From an uncultured Clostridia bacterium (GTDB lineage Bacteria; Bacillota; Clostridia; Oscillospirales; Oscillospiraceae), in contig CAMNQX010000003.1 in the NCBI GenBank assembly GCA_946550725.1, positions 1 through 64,000 on the forward strand: 64,000 bases of DNA, read 5' to 3'. The stretch's first letter is position 1; the number at the start of each line of letters is the position of its first letter. Under the pieces are notes generated by a model that worked only from the letters and a program-made list of their open reading frames with translations, ran no database searches and had not been told where the DNA came from. This document shows, one piece after another, positions 54,780 to 63,824 of this stretch. A program made the position numbers and the translations under genes.

Positions 54780-56978
54780 ATGAAAGTGATCAAAAGAAAC
54801 GGCTCGGAAGTGGTGTTCGACATCGAAAAGATCGTTGCCGCCATCAGCAAAGCCAACGATTCCGTGGAGGAAAACGAGCGTCTGACGTCCGTCCAGATCC
54901 GGCGCATCGCCCAGAGCGTGGAGCTGCACTGCGAGTCCATGAACCGCTCCCCCTCGGTGGAGGAGATCCAGGACCAGGTGGAGATCCAGATCATGGCCCA
55001 CGGCGCGTTCGAGGTGGCCAAGCACTATATCACCTACCGCTACATCCGCTCTCTGGTCCGCCGCAGCAACACCACCGACGAGAAGATCCTCTCCCTCATC
55101 GAGTGCTGCAACGAGGAGGCCAAGCAGGAGAACGCCAACAAGAACCCGGTGGTCAACTCCACCCAGCGCGACTACATGGCCGGCGAGGTCTCCCGGGACA
55201 TCACCGAGCGGGTGCTCCTTCCCGAGGAGATCGTGGAGGCCCATCGGGACGGCATCATCCACTTCCATGACAGCGACTACTTCGCCCAGCATATGCACAA
55301 CTGCGACCTGGTGAACCTGGAGGATATGCTGCAAAACGGCACTGTCATCACCGGCACCATGATCGAGCGGCCACACTCCTTCTCCACCGCCTGCAACATC
55401 GCCACCCAGATCATCGCCCAGGTGGCCTCCAACCAGTACGGCGGGCAGTCCATCTCCCTCACCCACCTGGCCCCCTTCGTGGACGTTTCCCGCAGGAAGA
55501 TCCGCAAGGTGGTGGAGGCCGAGCTGGCCCAGATCGGCGCCCAGGCCAACGAGAAGGCGGTGAGCGAGCTGGTGGAGACCCGCCTTCGGGAGGAGATCCG
55601 CCGGGGCGTTCAGACCATCCAGTATCAGGTGGTCACCCTGCTCACCACCAACGGACAAGCCCCCTTTGTGACGGTCTATATGTACCTCAACGAGGCCAAG
55701 AACGAGCAGGAGAAGAAGGACCTGGCCCTCATTATCGAGGAGACGTTGGAGCAGCGCTGCCAGGGCGTGAAGAACGAAAAGGGCGTGTGGGTCACCCCCG
55801 CCTTCCCCAAGCTCATCTACGTGCTGGAGGAGGACAACATCACCGACGACGCGCCTTACTATTATTTGACCAAGCTGGCCGCCAAGTGCACCGCCAAGCG
55901 CATGGTGCCCGACTACATCTCCGAGAAGAAGATGCTGGAGCTGAAGGGCGACGTGTACACCTGCATGGGCTGCCGCTCCTTCCTCACCCCTGACCGCTTC
56001 ACCGAGACCGGCGTGGGCAACATCGCCAACGCGGGCAACTACGTCCCCGGCGAGCGCAAGTATTACGGCCGCTTCAACCAGGGCGTGGTCACCATCAACC
56101 TCCCCGACGTGGCCCTCTCCTCCGGCGGCAATATGGAGAAGTTCTGGGACATCTTTGAGGAGCGGCTGGAGCTGTGCCACCGGGCGCTGCGCTGCCGCCA
56201 CGAGCGGCTCAAGGGCACCCTGTCCGACGCCGCCCCCATCCTCTGGCAGTACGGCGCGCTGGCCCGCCTCAAGAAGGGCGAGCCTATCGACAAGCTGCTC
56301 TACGGCGGGTACTCCACCATCTCCCTGGGCTACGCGGGGCTGTATGAGTGCGTCAAGTACATGACCGGCAAGTCCCACACCGACCCCTCCGCCACCCCCT
56401 TTGCCCTCCAGGTCATGCAGAAGATGAACGATAAGTGCAAGGAGTGGAAGCTGGCCGAGGACATCGACTACTCCCTCTACGGCACTCCCCTGGAGTCCAC
56501 CACCTACAAGTTCGCCAAGTGCCTGCAGAAGCGCTTCGGCGTGATCCCGGGCATCACCGACAAGGGGTACATCACCAACTCCTACCACGTCCACGTCTCC
56601 GAGGAGATCGACGCCTTTGAGAAGCTCCGCTTCGAGGCCCAGTTCCAGGCCCTCTCTCCCGGCGGCGCCATCAGCTATGTGGAGGTCCCCGATATGCAGG
56701 ACAACATCGAGGCGGTCCTCCAGGTGATGAAGTTCATCTACGATAACATCATCTACGCTGAGCTGAACACCAAGTCCGACTACTGCCAGGAGTGCGGCTA
56801 CGACGGCGAGATCGAGATCATCGAGGAGGACGGCAAGCTGGTGTGGCACTGCCCCCAGTGCGGCAACGAGGACCAGGACAAGATGAACGTGGCCCGGCGC
56901 ACCTGCGGCTACATCGGCACCCAGTTCTGGAACCAGGGCCGTACCCAGGAGATCAAGGACCGAGTCCTCCACCTGTAA
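54780..56978 (+). CDS. nrdD: Anaerobic ribonucleoside-triphosphate reductase
   Basis: 732 residues from the ATG at 54780 with AGTAGGAG upstream. Residues 1-90 form the ATP-cone allosteric domain (VIKRNGSEVVFDIEKI). The ten-stranded barrel follows. Near the C-terminus, CQECGYDGEIEI and WHCPQCGNE bind zinc and RRTCGYIGTQFWNQGR carries the glycyl-radical glycine. It makes dNTPs from NTPs in strict anaerobiosis and needs NrdG, encoded next. All diagnostic motifs are present. Confidence 0.97.
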   Translation: MKVIKRNGSEVVFDIEKIVAAISKANDSVEENERLTSVQIRRIAQSVELHCESMNRSPSVEEIQDQVEIQIMAHGAFEVAKHYITYRYIRSLVRRSNTTDEKILSLIECCNEEAKQENANKNPVVNSTQRDYMAGEVSRDITERVLLPEEIVEAHRDGIIHFHDSDYFAQHMHNCDLVNLEDMLQNGTVITGTMIERPHSFSTACNIATQIIAQVASNQYGGQSISLTHLAPFVDVSRRKIRKVVEAELAQIGAQANEKAVSELVETRLREEIRRGVQTIQYQVVTLLTTNGQAPFVTVYMYLNEAKNEQEKKDLALIIEETLEQRCQGVKNEKGVWVTPAFPKLIYVLEEDNITDDAPYYYLTKLAAKCTAKRMVPDYISEKKMLELKGDVYTCMGCRSFLTPDRFTETGVGNIANAGNYVPGERKYYGRFNQGVVTINLPDVALSSGGNMEKFWDIFEERLELCHRALRCRHERLKGTLSDAAPILWQYGALARLKKGEPIDKLLYGGYSTISLGYAGLYECVKYMTGKSHTDPSATPFALQVMQKMNDKCKEWKLAEDIDYSLYGTPLESTTYKFAKCLQKRFGVIPGITDKGYITNSYHVHVSEEIDAFEKLRFEAQFQALSPGGAISYVEVPDMQDNIEAVLQVMKFIYDNIIYAELNTKSDYCQECGYDGEIEIIEEDGKLVWHCPQCGNEDQDKMNVARRTCGYIGTQFWNQGRTQEIKDRVLHL

Positions 56979-56995
56979 GAAACAAAATGCACCGT

Positions 56996-57024
56996 AGGGG
57001 CGGGTCCCTGACCCGCCCCTTTTT
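56996..57024 (+). terminator. Hairpin between nrdD and nrdG, REP-like
   Basis: AGGGGCGGGT with ACCCGCCCCT around CCCTG, then T5. It begins with CCGTAGGGGCG; a second CCGTAGGGCGCGG piece follows at 57030-57056. Similar words lie near 27764 and 51272. Read-through must occur if nrdG relies on the nrdD promoter. Confidence 0.65.
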
Positions 57025-57083
57025 CTAACCGTAGGGCGCGGTGCCCCATCGGGCCGCGATCTTGTCCACAAGGAGAGATATCC

Positions 57084-57614
57084 ATGTACTACGGCAACAT
57101 CAAAAACTGTGACATCGCCGACGGCGAGGGGGTGCGGGTCACCCTCTTTGTCTCCGGCTGCACCAACCGCTGCCCCGGCTGCTTCCAGCCCCAGACCTGG
57201 GACTTCTGTTACGGCCAGCCCTTTACCAAGGAGACGGAGGATCACATTTTGGACCTGCTGGCCCCCGATTACATCAACGGCCTCACACTGCTGGGGGGCG
57301 AACCCTTTGAGCCGGAGAACCAGCGGGCCCTGCTGCCCTTTGTGAAGCGGGTGCGGGAGAAGTACCCCCAGAAAACCGTCTGGGCCTTTTCCGGCTTCAC
57401 CCTGGACAAGCTGCTGGAGCCCGGCTCCCATCCCAACTGCGAGGTCACACGGGAGCTGTTGTCCCTCATCGACGTGCTGGTGGACGGCCCCTTCGTCCAG
57501 GAGAAGAAGAACCTGGCCCTCCGGTTCCGGGGCAGCGAAAACCAGCGGCTCATCGACCTGAACGCCACCCGCGCGGCGGGAGAGCTGGTGCTGCTGCCGG
57601 ACCGGAAACGGTAA
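57084..57614 (+). CDS. nrdG: Anaerobic ribonucleotide reductase activating protein
   Basis: 176 residues. MYYGNIKNCDIADGEGVRVT is the family start, and CTNRCPGCFQPQTWDF holds the radical SAM Cys-x3-Cys-x2-Cys motif. LTLLGGEPFEPENQ is the SAM-binding GGE segment. It generates the glycyl radical on NrdD. AAGGAGAG lies before the ATG. It follows nrdD after a 105-bp gap with a hairpin. Confidence 0.96.
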   Translation: MYYGNIKNCDIADGEGVRVTLFVSGCTNRCPGCFQPQTWDFCYGQPFTKETEDHILDLLAPDYINGLTLLGGEPFEPENQRALLPFVKRVREKYPQKTVWAFSGFTLDKLLEPGSHPNCEVTRELLSLIDVLVDGPFVQEKKNLALRFRGSENQRLIDLNATRAAGELVLLPDRKR

Positions 57615-57626
57615 GGGGGCGCTTTT

Positions 57627-58397
57627 ATGGCAAGCATCGCCCTTGTCACCGGCGCTGCCGGCGGCTTCGGCCGGGAACTGGTCAAGCTGCTGCTTCAGGA
57701 GCCGGGGCTGGACGAGATCTGGTGCGTGGCCCGCAGCAAAGACAAGCTGGACGCGCTGCGGGGCGAGCTGGGGGAGAAGATCGTCCCCATCCCTCTTGAC
57801 CTCACCCAGCGGGACAGCCTGACCGCCCTCCAAGCGCGGCTGGAGGGGGAGAGGCCGGACCTTCGGTTCCTGATAAATAACGCCGGGTTTGACAAATTCG
57901 GCCCCTACGATGCGGTGGATGTGGACACCTCGCTGAACATGATCGATCTGAACGTCTCCGCCGTAGTGGCGTTGGGGTTGACCGCCATCCCTTACATGGG
58001 ACGGGGGAGCCATATCCTCAATGTGGCATCCCAGGCGGCGTTTTTCCCCCTGCCCTATATGGACCTCTACGCCGCCACCAAGGTCTTTGTCCGCCACTAC
58101 ACCCGCGCCCTCCATGTGGAGCTGAAGGACAAGGGCATTTCCGCCACCGCCGTCTGCCCCGGCTGGATGAAAACGGGGCTGTTTGACCGGGCCAAGACGG
58201 GCGCGGACAAGACCGTCCGCTCCTTTGCAGGCCTGACCACCCCGGACAAGGTGGCGGCCAAGGCCCTGCGGGACGCGAAGCGGGGAAGGGATATGTCCAC
58301 CTGTGGGCTGTTTGTCAAGGCCACCCATGTGGCGTCCAAGCTGGTCCCCCAGCGTCTTGCCATGAAGGTGTGGACCCTCTCTCAGGGCATCCGTTAA
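57627..58397 (+). CDS. Short-chain dehydrogenase/reductase
   Basis: 256 residues. [17 protein letters not shown] is the NAD(P)-binding glycine motif, [14 protein letters not shown] the structural NAG motif, and the catalytic residues are Ser in [11 protein letters not shown] and Tyr-x3-Lys in [20 protein letters not shown] closes the substrate side. It begins 12 bases after nrdG and is probably cotranscribed. Substrate not deducible; close relatives reduce ketones, aldehydes or act on lipids. Confidence 0.9.
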   Translation: MASIALVTGAAGGFGRELVKLLLQEPGLDEIWCVARSKDKLDALRGELGEKIVPIPLDLTQRDSLTALQARLEGERPDLRFLINNAGFDKFGPYDAVDVDTSLNMIDLNVSAVVALGLTAIPYMGRGSHILNVASQAAFFPLPYMDLYAATKVFVRHYTRALHVELKDKGISATAVCPGWMKTGLFDRAKTGADKTVRSFAGLTTPDKVAAKALRDAKRGRDMSTCGLFVKATHVASKLVPQRLAMKVWTLSQGIR

Positions 58398-58399
58398 AA

Positions 58400-58425
58400 A
58401 CAGCGGCCGCAAGGCCGCTGTTTTC
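58400..58425 (+). terminator. Terminator after the dehydrogenase gene
   Basis: ACAGCGGCC-GCAA-GGCCGCTGT followed by TTT. Confidence 0.85.
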
Positions 58426-58426
58426 A

Positions 58427-58455
58427 TTGACTTTTTTTCCCACAGGCCGTACAAT
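58427..58455 (+). promoter_or_regulatory. Promoter of the CoA-transferase gene
   Basis: TTGACT (58427-58432) and TACAAT (58450-58455) with a 17-base spacer, 34 bases before the start codon. Confidence 0.8.
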
Positions 58456-58488
58456 AAAGATAACTTTGTGAAAAAGGGGACGATCTTC

Positions 58489-59829
58489 ATGGCGAACTGG
58501 ATGGAACTCTACCGCAGTAAGCTCACCACGGCGGACAAAGCCGCCAGTGTGGTGGAGAGCGGCGATTGGGTGGACTACGGCTGGTGCGTCAACACCCCCC
58601 GGGCCATCGACGCCGCCCTGGCCAAGCGCTATCCCGAGCTGGAGGACGTGAAGATCCGGGGCGGCATCCTGTTTGAAAAGCCCGCCGTGATGCAGGTGCC
58701 CGACACGGCCCGGCACTTTATCTGGAACTCCTGGCATATGTCGGGGGTGGAGCGGAAGATGATCGCCGACGGGACCACCTATTTCGGTCCCATGCGCTAT
58801 TCCGAGCTGCCCCGCTTCTACCGGGAGAACGTGGAGCCCATCAAGGCCGCGTTTTTCCAGGTGTCCCCGATGGACGCCCACGGGTACTTTACCTTCGGCC
58901 CCAGCGCGTCCCATCTGGCGGCTATGTGCAGCCGGTGCCAGTACATTTTCGTAGAGGTCAACCCCAAAATGCCCCGGTGCCTGGGCGGGGTGGACAACGC
59001 CATCCATGTGAGCCAGGTGAGCGGCATCGTGGAGAACGAGGCCGCCATGTGGGAGCTGGGGGGCGGCGGTGAGCCCACCGAGGTGGACAAGGCGGTGGCA
59101 AACCTCATCGTCAACGAAATTCCCAACGGCGCGTGCCTCCAGCTGGGCATCGGCGGGATGCCCAACGCCGTGGGCGCCATGATCGCCCAGTCCGACCTGA
59201 AGGACCTGGGGGTACATACCGAGATGTATGTGGACGCGTTCGTGGACATCGCCGCCGCCGGGAAGATCACCGGCCGCCACAAGGCCCTGGACACCGGGCG
59301 GCAGGTCTACGCCTTCGGCGCTGGCACCCAGAAGCTCTACGACTACCTGAACGACAACCCCCAGTGTATGTCCGCCCCCGTGGACTACACCAACGACGTG
59401 CGGGTGGTGGCCCAGCTGGACAATTTCATCTCCATCAACAATATCATTGAAATGGATATTTTCGGTCAGGTGGGGGCGGAGACCGCCGGGACGCGGCAAA
59501 TTTCCGGCGCAGGCGGCCAGCTGGACTTCGTCATGGGCGCGTACCTCTCCAAGGGGGGCAAGAGCTTTTTGTGCTGCTCCTCTGCCATGAAGGGGAAGGA
59601 CGGCAAGCTGATCTCCCGCATCCGCCCCATGCTCACCGAGGGGGGCATCGTTACCGACACCCGGGCCAACGTCCAGTATCTGGTCACCGAGTACGGCATG
59701 GTGAATTTGAAGGGAACGTCCACCTGGCAGCGGGCAGAGAAGATCATCTCCATCGCCCACCCCGACTTCCGGGACGAGCTGATCCGCGAAGCCGAGGCCC
59801 TCAAGATCTGGAGAAGGAGCAATAAGTGA
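58489..59829 (+). CDS. Acyl-CoA:acetate CoA-transferase (butyryl/4-hydroxybutyryl type)
   Basis: 446 residues from the ATG at 58489 with AAAAGGGG ten bases upstream. The family is the Cat1/AbfT-But branch: [20 protein letters not shown] at the start, [19 protein letters not shown] with the likely catalytic glutamate, and [19 protein letters not shown] near the end. It is of the length of butyryl-CoA:acetate CoA-transferase (But), the last step of butyrate formation in many gut Clostridia. Distinguishing But from 4-hydroxybutyrate transferase by eye is unsafe. Followed by a small membrane protein gene. Confidence 0.9.
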   Translation: MANWMELYRSKLTTADKAASVVESGDWVDYGWCVNTPRAIDAALAKRYPELEDVKIRGGILFEKPAVMQVPDTARHFIWNSWHMSGVERKMIADGTTYFGPMRYSELPRFYRENVEPIKAAFFQVSPMDAHGYFTFGPSASHLAAMCSRCQYIFVEVNPKMPRCLGGVDNAIHVSQVSGIVENEAAMWELGGGGEPTEVDKAVANLIVNEIPNGACLQLGIGGMPNAVGAMIAQSDLKDLGVHTEMYVDAFVDIAAAGKITGRHKALDTGRQVYAFGAGTQKLYDYLNDNPQCMSAPVDYTNDVRVVAQLDNFISINNIIEMDIFGQVGAETAGTRQISGAGGQLDFVMGAYLSKGGKSFLCCSSAMKGKDGKLISRIRPMLTEGGIVTDTRANVQYLVTEYGMVNLKGTSTWQRAEKIISIAHPDFRDELIREAEALKIWRRSNK

Positions 59830-59842
59830 GGAGGGGAACTCC

Positions 59843-60196
59843 ATGACGTTAGGTGTGATGGGCATATTTGAGGCATTTGGGCCGTTTGACTGGGGCGCGC
59901 AGATATTTTTCTTTGGCCTGATCGCGCTGGGGCTGTTTCTTGCCTCGGTCTACTGCATCCGCAAGGGGAAATATATCGCTGCTCTGGTCTTGGCGGTGGC
60001 AGAGCTGGTTTCAGGCGCGCTCACCCTCCCGGCTTGGATGTGGGCGTTGAAAATCAGCGGAAAGGTAGATTGGTATCTTCTCGGACTACGCAACTATCCG
60101 CCTGTTGCCCTGATTTTCTACGCCATGTTTGCCGTCGGTATCCTTTGTATCGTGTTCAGCATTGTCGGTTTGATCAAGGCCGGAAAACACGAATAA
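59843..60196 (+). CDS. Small membrane protein, function unknown
   Basis: 117 residues with GAGGAGGGG before the ATG. Three to four hydrophobic helices lie near residues 18-42, 44-68 and 88-113, with a short basic tail (KAGKHE). No family is recognised. It starts 14 bases after the CoA-transferase stop and ends at a strong terminator, so it is in that operon. A role linked to acid export or uptake is conceivable only from position. Confidence 0.72.
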   Translation: MTLGVMGIFEAFGPFDWGAQIFFFGLIALGLFLASVYCIRKGKYIAALVLAVAELVSGALTLPAWMWALKISGKVDWYLLGLRNYPPVALIFYAMFAVGILCIVFSIVGLIKAGKHE

Positions 60197-60208
60197 GTGA
60201 CTTATCAA

Positions 60209-60240
60209 AAGAGGCCCGCTGCTACGGCAGCGGGCCTCTT
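60209..60240. terminator. Bidirectional terminator
   Basis: Perfect 13-bp stem AAGAGGCCCGCTG with CAGCGGGCCTCTT, between the plus-strand membrane protein gene and the minus-strand hexokinase gene. Confidence 0.88.
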
Positions 60241-60264
60241 GGTATGTATCGTTCGGTATACCGC

Positions 60265-61539
60265 TCACCCCAGCGCGGCCAGGGCCGCGCCGGTGAGGTT
60301 GGGGTTCTCCCCCTGAACGAAGGTGCTGTAAAGCCCCATACCTTGCGCGACGAGGGCCTCCATGTCCTCCAACAGGTACTTGTGGAGGAGGGGGCATTTG
60401 TAAAAGGTGGTTCCCTCGGCGGCGATGGCCACAGGGTTTTGCGGGTCCCTCGCATCGCCGCAGGCGTCCAGCACGGCGGCCAGAGTGGCCGCCGTCAGCA
60501 TGGCTGCCCGGCGGAAGAAGCCGTCCAGAATGTCCAGGGTGACCGCCTTGTCCGCTCCGTCCAGGAAGGTGAGGGGGGTGTCTTTGCCGCCGTTCAAAAA
60601 GTCGGAGATGTCCTTGGCGGAGAGGGCGGGGAGGGCCTCGAAGCCCGCCGCCCCGGCGGGGGAGAACAGCCCCTCGATGGCCGCCGCCCGCAGGTAGGCC
60701 AGGGCCATGGGTCCCTGATAGGCCCCCGAGATCAGCTTTTCCAGCACCTGGGTGCCCGGGTCGGCCAGGGTGGCGTCAAAGGCCAGGTCCACCGCCGACC
60801 GCTCCAGGGCGTCGAAGCCGCCCGATTCCAGATTGACCACCATGGTGCCGCCCTTGGCCCGCAGGTCGGCGGGCAGCTTGCCGATGGAGTCCACGGGGAA
60901 GGAGGCGCAGATGTTGGTCCCTGTGCCCAAGATGAAGCCCATAGAGCGCGCGTCTCCCAGGCCCTGGCTCATGGCGCCCAGCATGGCGGCCACGGTGTCG
61001 TTGATGACCGCCACCTTGTGGTCGTGGCGCTTGCCCAGCTTTTCCAGCGCGGCGCGCAGGCCTACCCCCAAAATACTGCCCTCAGCGCCGCTGATGTTGA
61101 CCTCTTTGTCAAAATGGAGGACTTTTCCGTCCAGATCGGGCAGAATTTCACAGGGGAAGGAGAAGCAGAAGCCGATGCGGCCCGACTGGTCCGCGATAGG
61201 AGCTACCAGCTCGGCCAGACGGTCATAAAATTCCCCGATGGTCAGCCGCCCCTGGGTGCCCAGCATGGGCACGGTGTTGAAGTAGGCCGCCTTCGGCCCC
61301 GCCCCGGTAAATTCCATCAGGGCGATGCGCAGGTTGGTGCCCCCCGCGTCCAGCACGATCACCGGCTCGCCGCTGACGGGCAGGCCGTGGGTGGAGAGGT
61401 ATGTAGGGATCATCCGCAGGGAGCTTTTCTCCCCCGCCAGACCCGCCGCCATCTCCCGCTGAAATTCCGCGACCCAGTGGTGAAAATCCAGCTCGCCGGG
61501 GGTCAGGCCGTTTTCCCGCAGAAACTCCGCCGTGGTCAT
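60265..61539 (-). CDS. Hexokinase of the eukaryotic-type family
   Basis: 424 residues. The motifs are those of the eukaryotic hexokinase family, not the bacterial ROK or Glk families: [16 protein letters not shown] (phosphate 1), [10 protein letters not shown] (sugar-binding start), [15 protein letters not shown] (catalytic Asp) and [12 protein letters not shown] (phosphate 2). It is somewhat shorter than the 450-460 residues of yeast enzymes. It would phosphorylate glucose or another hexose with ATP. It has its own promoter and is transcribed alone. Such hexokinases occur in some gut Bacteroidetes and Clostridia; origin by transfer is possible. Confidence 0.9.
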   Translation of the reverse strand: MTTAEFLRENGLTPGELDFHHWVAEFQREMAAGLAGEKSSLRMIPTYLSTHGLPVSGEPVIVLDAGGTNLRIALMEFTGAGPKAAYFNTVPMLGTQGRLTIGEFYDRLAELVAPIADQSGRIGFCFSFPCEILPDLDGKVLHFDKEVNISGAEGSILGVGLRAALEKLGKRHDHKVAVINDTVAAMLGAMSQGLGDARSMGFILGTGTNICASFPVDSIGKLPADLRAKGGTMVVNLESGGFDALERSAVDLAFDATLADPGTQVLEKLISGAYQGPMALAYLRAAAIEGLFSPAGAAGFEALPALSAKDISDFLNGGKDTPLTFLDGADKAVTLDILDGFFRRAAMLTAATLAAVLDACGDARDPQNPVAIAAEGTTFYKCPLLHKYLLEDMEALVAQGMGLYSTFVQGENPNLTGAALAALG

Positions 61540-61566
61540 AAAACCGCCTCCTTATGTGTTTTCCTC

Positions 61567-61595
61567 ATTATACCGCAGTTCCCACCTGCAATCAA
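61567..61595 (-). promoter_or_regulatory. Promoter of the hexokinase gene
   Basis: On the minus strand TTGATT (61590-61595) and TATAAT (61567-61572) with a 17-base spacer, about 28 bases before the start codon; AAGGAGG precedes the ATG. Confidence 0.75.
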
Positions 61596-61671
61596 CCCCG
61601 AACTCTGTTTCCGTTCTAAGCCCGTCCCGGCCGTGCATAAGCTTGTTTGATGAAGCAAGGGAGGGGTCGGC

Positions 61672-62535
61672 ATGGATGACCGGAGGACACGGGGCGGCAG
61701 ACGGGGAAAGCACTGGGTCAGGCCCGTCAGGCAGACGGCGCGGCGGGGGAAAAAGCCCCCCGAGGGGCGGTGGCTGAACCGCCTGCTGGTCTGCGTCATC
61801 CTGCTGGATGTGTTTCTCCTGGCCCGGCGGTACTTCCCCGACCAGGTGGCGGCCCTGCGGACCGCGGTGCTGGGCGACGCTGACATCGTGGAGGTGTTCT
61901 CCTCCCTGGGCCGCGCCCTGGAAGAGCCGTCGCCCACGCCCACGCCGACTCCCACTCCCACCCCCACGCCAACGCCCACACCAACGCCGACGCCAACTCC
62001 CACGCCGGCCCCCACCCCAACGCCCACCCCCGTTCCCACCCCGGAGCCGACCCCCACTCCCACCCCGGAACCCACCTCCTACCCCTATGACGGACCCGCG
62101 CCGCCCTACAACGCCACCATGGCCTACGACAGCCTGGACCTCCCGGAGACGCTGACCGCCCCTGTGAGCGGGGGTTACACCTCGGGCTACGGCTGGCGGG
62201 AGCACCCGGTGGACGGCGGGGACAATTTCCACCACGGGGTGGACATCTCTTCCCCCGAGGGCACGGAGATCAAAGCCTTTGCCGACGGGGTGGTGGACGT
62301 GGTGGGCACGGGGGAGTCCTACGGAAACTACATCCAGCTCAGGCATTCCGACACGGTCAAGACCCTCTACGCCCACTGTAGCAAGGTGCTGAAGAAGGAG
62401 GGCGACGAGGTGAAGATGGGGGATGTGATCGCGCTGGTGGGCTCCACGGGCAACGTCACCGGGCCGCATCTCCACTTTGAGGTGAAGGTCAACGGTTTGT
62501 GGCACGACCCCACCTACTACCTGGAGCTGCCGTGA
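61672..62535 (+). CDS. Membrane-anchored M23 (LytM) protein, SpoIVFA-like
   Basis: 287 residues. A basic cytoplasmic segment ([13 protein letters not shown]), one transmembrane helix near 38-54, a Thr-Pro repeat linker of about 50 residues (coded by 61930-62080), then an M23 domain. The zinc motifs HHGVDIS and GPHLHFEV are intact, whereas B. subtilis SpoIVFA has lost them. The gene overlaps the M50 protease gene by four bases, and this order is that of spoIVFA-spoIVFB. SpoIVFA holds and inhibits the SpoIVFB protease until the forespore signals. The assignment rests on topology and the partner gene. Confidence 0.82.
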   Translation: MDDRRTRGGRRGKHWVRPVRQTARRGKKPPEGRWLNRLLVCVILLDVFLLARRYFPDQVAALRTAVLGDADIVEVFSSLGRALEEPSPTPTPTPTPTPTPTPTPTPTPTPTPAPTPTPTPVPTPEPTPTPTPEPTSYPYDGPAPPYNATMAYDSLDLPETLTAPVSGGYTSGYGWREHPVDGGDNFHHGVDISSPEGTEIKAFADGVVDVVGTGESYGNYIQLRHSDTVKTLYAHCSKVLKKEGDEVKMGDVIALVGSTGNVTGPHLHFEVKVNGLWHDPTYYLELP

Positions 62536-63089
62536 AGCGCGTCACCGTCTCCCCCGGCTTCTGGCTGATGGCGGCGGCGGTCTGGCTGATGGAGCCGGAC
62601 CTGCTGGCGCCCACTTTTTTTGCCGCCGCCGTCCACGAGGCGGGCCATGTGGCTGCGCTGTGGGCGGTGGGGGGCAGGGTAGAGGGCTTCGCCCTGGGTG
62701 CGCTGGGGGCGCGGCTGCGGATGTCCGGCGGGCTGTCCTACGCCCGAGAGCTGCCCGTGGCGCTGGCGGGGCCGGCGTGCAGCGTGCTTCTGGCGTTGGG
62801 CGCGGCAGGGGCAGGGTGGTTTTTGACAGCGGGGATCTCGCTGGCCCTGGGCCTATTCAACCTCCTGCCCGTCCTCCCCCTGGACGGAGGGCGGGCGGTG
62901 GCCTGCCTAGGGGGGATGTTTCTCTCTCCTGTGGGGGCGGAGCGGCTGGAGCGGATCGCCGCCGCCGTGGGGTTGGGGCTGGTGCTGGGGCTGGGAGGGC
63001 TATGCCTGATCCGGGGCTACGGCCCCGGTCTGCTGGCCATGGGACTTTGGCTGGGAAAAAACGCCCTGGTGGCCGAGAAAAACCCTTGA
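62532..63089 (+). CDS. spoIVFB: M50-family intramembrane metalloprotease, SpoIVFB-like
   Basis: 185 residues from a GTG that overlaps the preceding stop (GTGA). AAVHEAGHVAALWAVGG is the zinc HExxH motif in a membrane helix, and LFNLLPVLPLDGGRAV the second site (N-x2-P-x2-P-L-D-G-G). Five to six helices fit site-2 proteases. SpoIVFB cleaves pro-sigma-K in the mother cell. It lacks the C-terminal CBS domain of B. subtilis SpoIVFB (288 residues), so regulation by ATP through CBS is not expected here. Confidence 0.85.
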   Translation: MKRVTVSPGFWLMAAAVWLMEPDLLAPTFFAAAVHEAGHVAALWAVGGRVEGFALGALGARLRMSGGLSYARELPVALAGPACSVLLALGAAGAGWFLTAGISLALGLFNLLPVLPLDGGRAVACLGGMFLSPVGAERLERIAAAVGLGLVLGLGGLCLIRGYGPGLLAMGLWLGKNALVAEKNP

Positions 63090-63114
63090 CATTTTGGACG
63101 AAAACGCACAAAAT
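63086..63114 (+). promoter_or_regulatory. Possible promoter of the aldolase gene
   Basis: TTGACA (63086-63091) at consensus, 17-base spacer, weak CAAAAT (63109-63114); 26 bases before the start codon. Confidence 0.45.
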
Positions 63115-63140
63115 AGGGGGATAAGAAAGGCGGGGTGCCC

Positions 63141-63788
63141 ATGCTGCTGTTTGAGGCCAGGGAACAGGTGGTCCATTACGGAAAGGAACTGGTTCGGCGC
63201 GGTTTGGCTTCGGGCAGCTTTGGAAACGTAAGTATGTATATCCCGGAGGGGAAGGTACTGGTCATCTCCCCCTCAGGAATGGAGTACGAGCGGGTCACCC
63301 CGGCGGACGTGGTGGTGCTCACGGAGGACGACGTGCAGCTGGAGGGAAGCCGAAAGCCCTCCAGCGAGATCGAGCTTCACCGCGCCCTCTACCGCAGTCG
63401 CCCCGACGTGCTGGCGGTGGTCCACACCCATTCCCCCTACGCCACCACCATGGCCTGCATGGGCAAGCCCCTGCGCCCGCTGCACTATGCCGCCGGATAC
63501 GCCGGGGGTGAGGTGCCCTGCATCCCCTATGTGCCCTTTGGCACCGCCGAGCTGGCAGAGGCCGCCGCGCGGGGAATGGGAACGGCGCACAACGCCGTGC
63601 TGCTGGGTGGGCACGGGCTGGTGGCGGTAGGCGCTGACCTCTCCTTCGCCATGGACGTGGCCGAGCAGATGGAGTTCCTGGCCCAGATCTGCTGGCGGTG
63701 CGAGGTGGCGGGGGGCGGCATCCCCCTCAGAGACGTCCACGTGGCTCAAGCTGCCGCGGCCCTCAAGGGCTACCGGCAGAAACCATAA
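63141..63788 (+). CDS. Class II aldolase (L-fuculose-phosphate aldolase-like)
   Basis: 215 residues from the ATG at 63141 (a GTG at 63135 is also possible) with AAAGG upstream. RRGLASGSFGNVSMYIPEG is the phosphate-binding start, KPSSEIELHRALYRSRPDV has the catalytic glutamate, and VVHTHSPYATTMA plus LGGHGLVAVG provide the zinc histidines. It splits a sugar-1-phosphate into dihydroxyacetone phosphate and an aldehyde; fuculose-, ribulose- or methylthioribulose-phosphate are options. No fucose genes are nearby to decide. Confidence 0.88.
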   Translation: MLLFEAREQVVHYGKELVRRGLASGSFGNVSMYIPEGKVLVISPSGMEYERVTPADVVVLTEDDVQLEGSRKPSSEIELHRALYRSRPDVLAVVHTHSPYATTMACMGKPLRPLHYAAGYAGGEVPCIPYVPFGTAELAEAAARGMGTAHNAVLLGGHGLVAVGADLSFAMDVAEQMEFLAQICWRCEVAGGGIPLRDVHVAQAAAALKGYRQKP

Positions 63789-63824
63789 TGAGTAGACCCG
63801 CAAATCAGAGAGGAAGTGTTCCCC

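Noticed and set aside
54741-58490. A 1249-codon open frame on the minus strand across nrdD, nrdG and the dehydrogenase gene
   Set aside because: It lies opposite three well-identified genes and crosses their gaps and hairpins; a compositional shadow.
61930-62080. The Thr-Pro tract as a CRISPR or tandem-repeat locus outside a gene
   Set aside because: It is in frame within a clear M23 protein and codes for an ordinary envelope linker.
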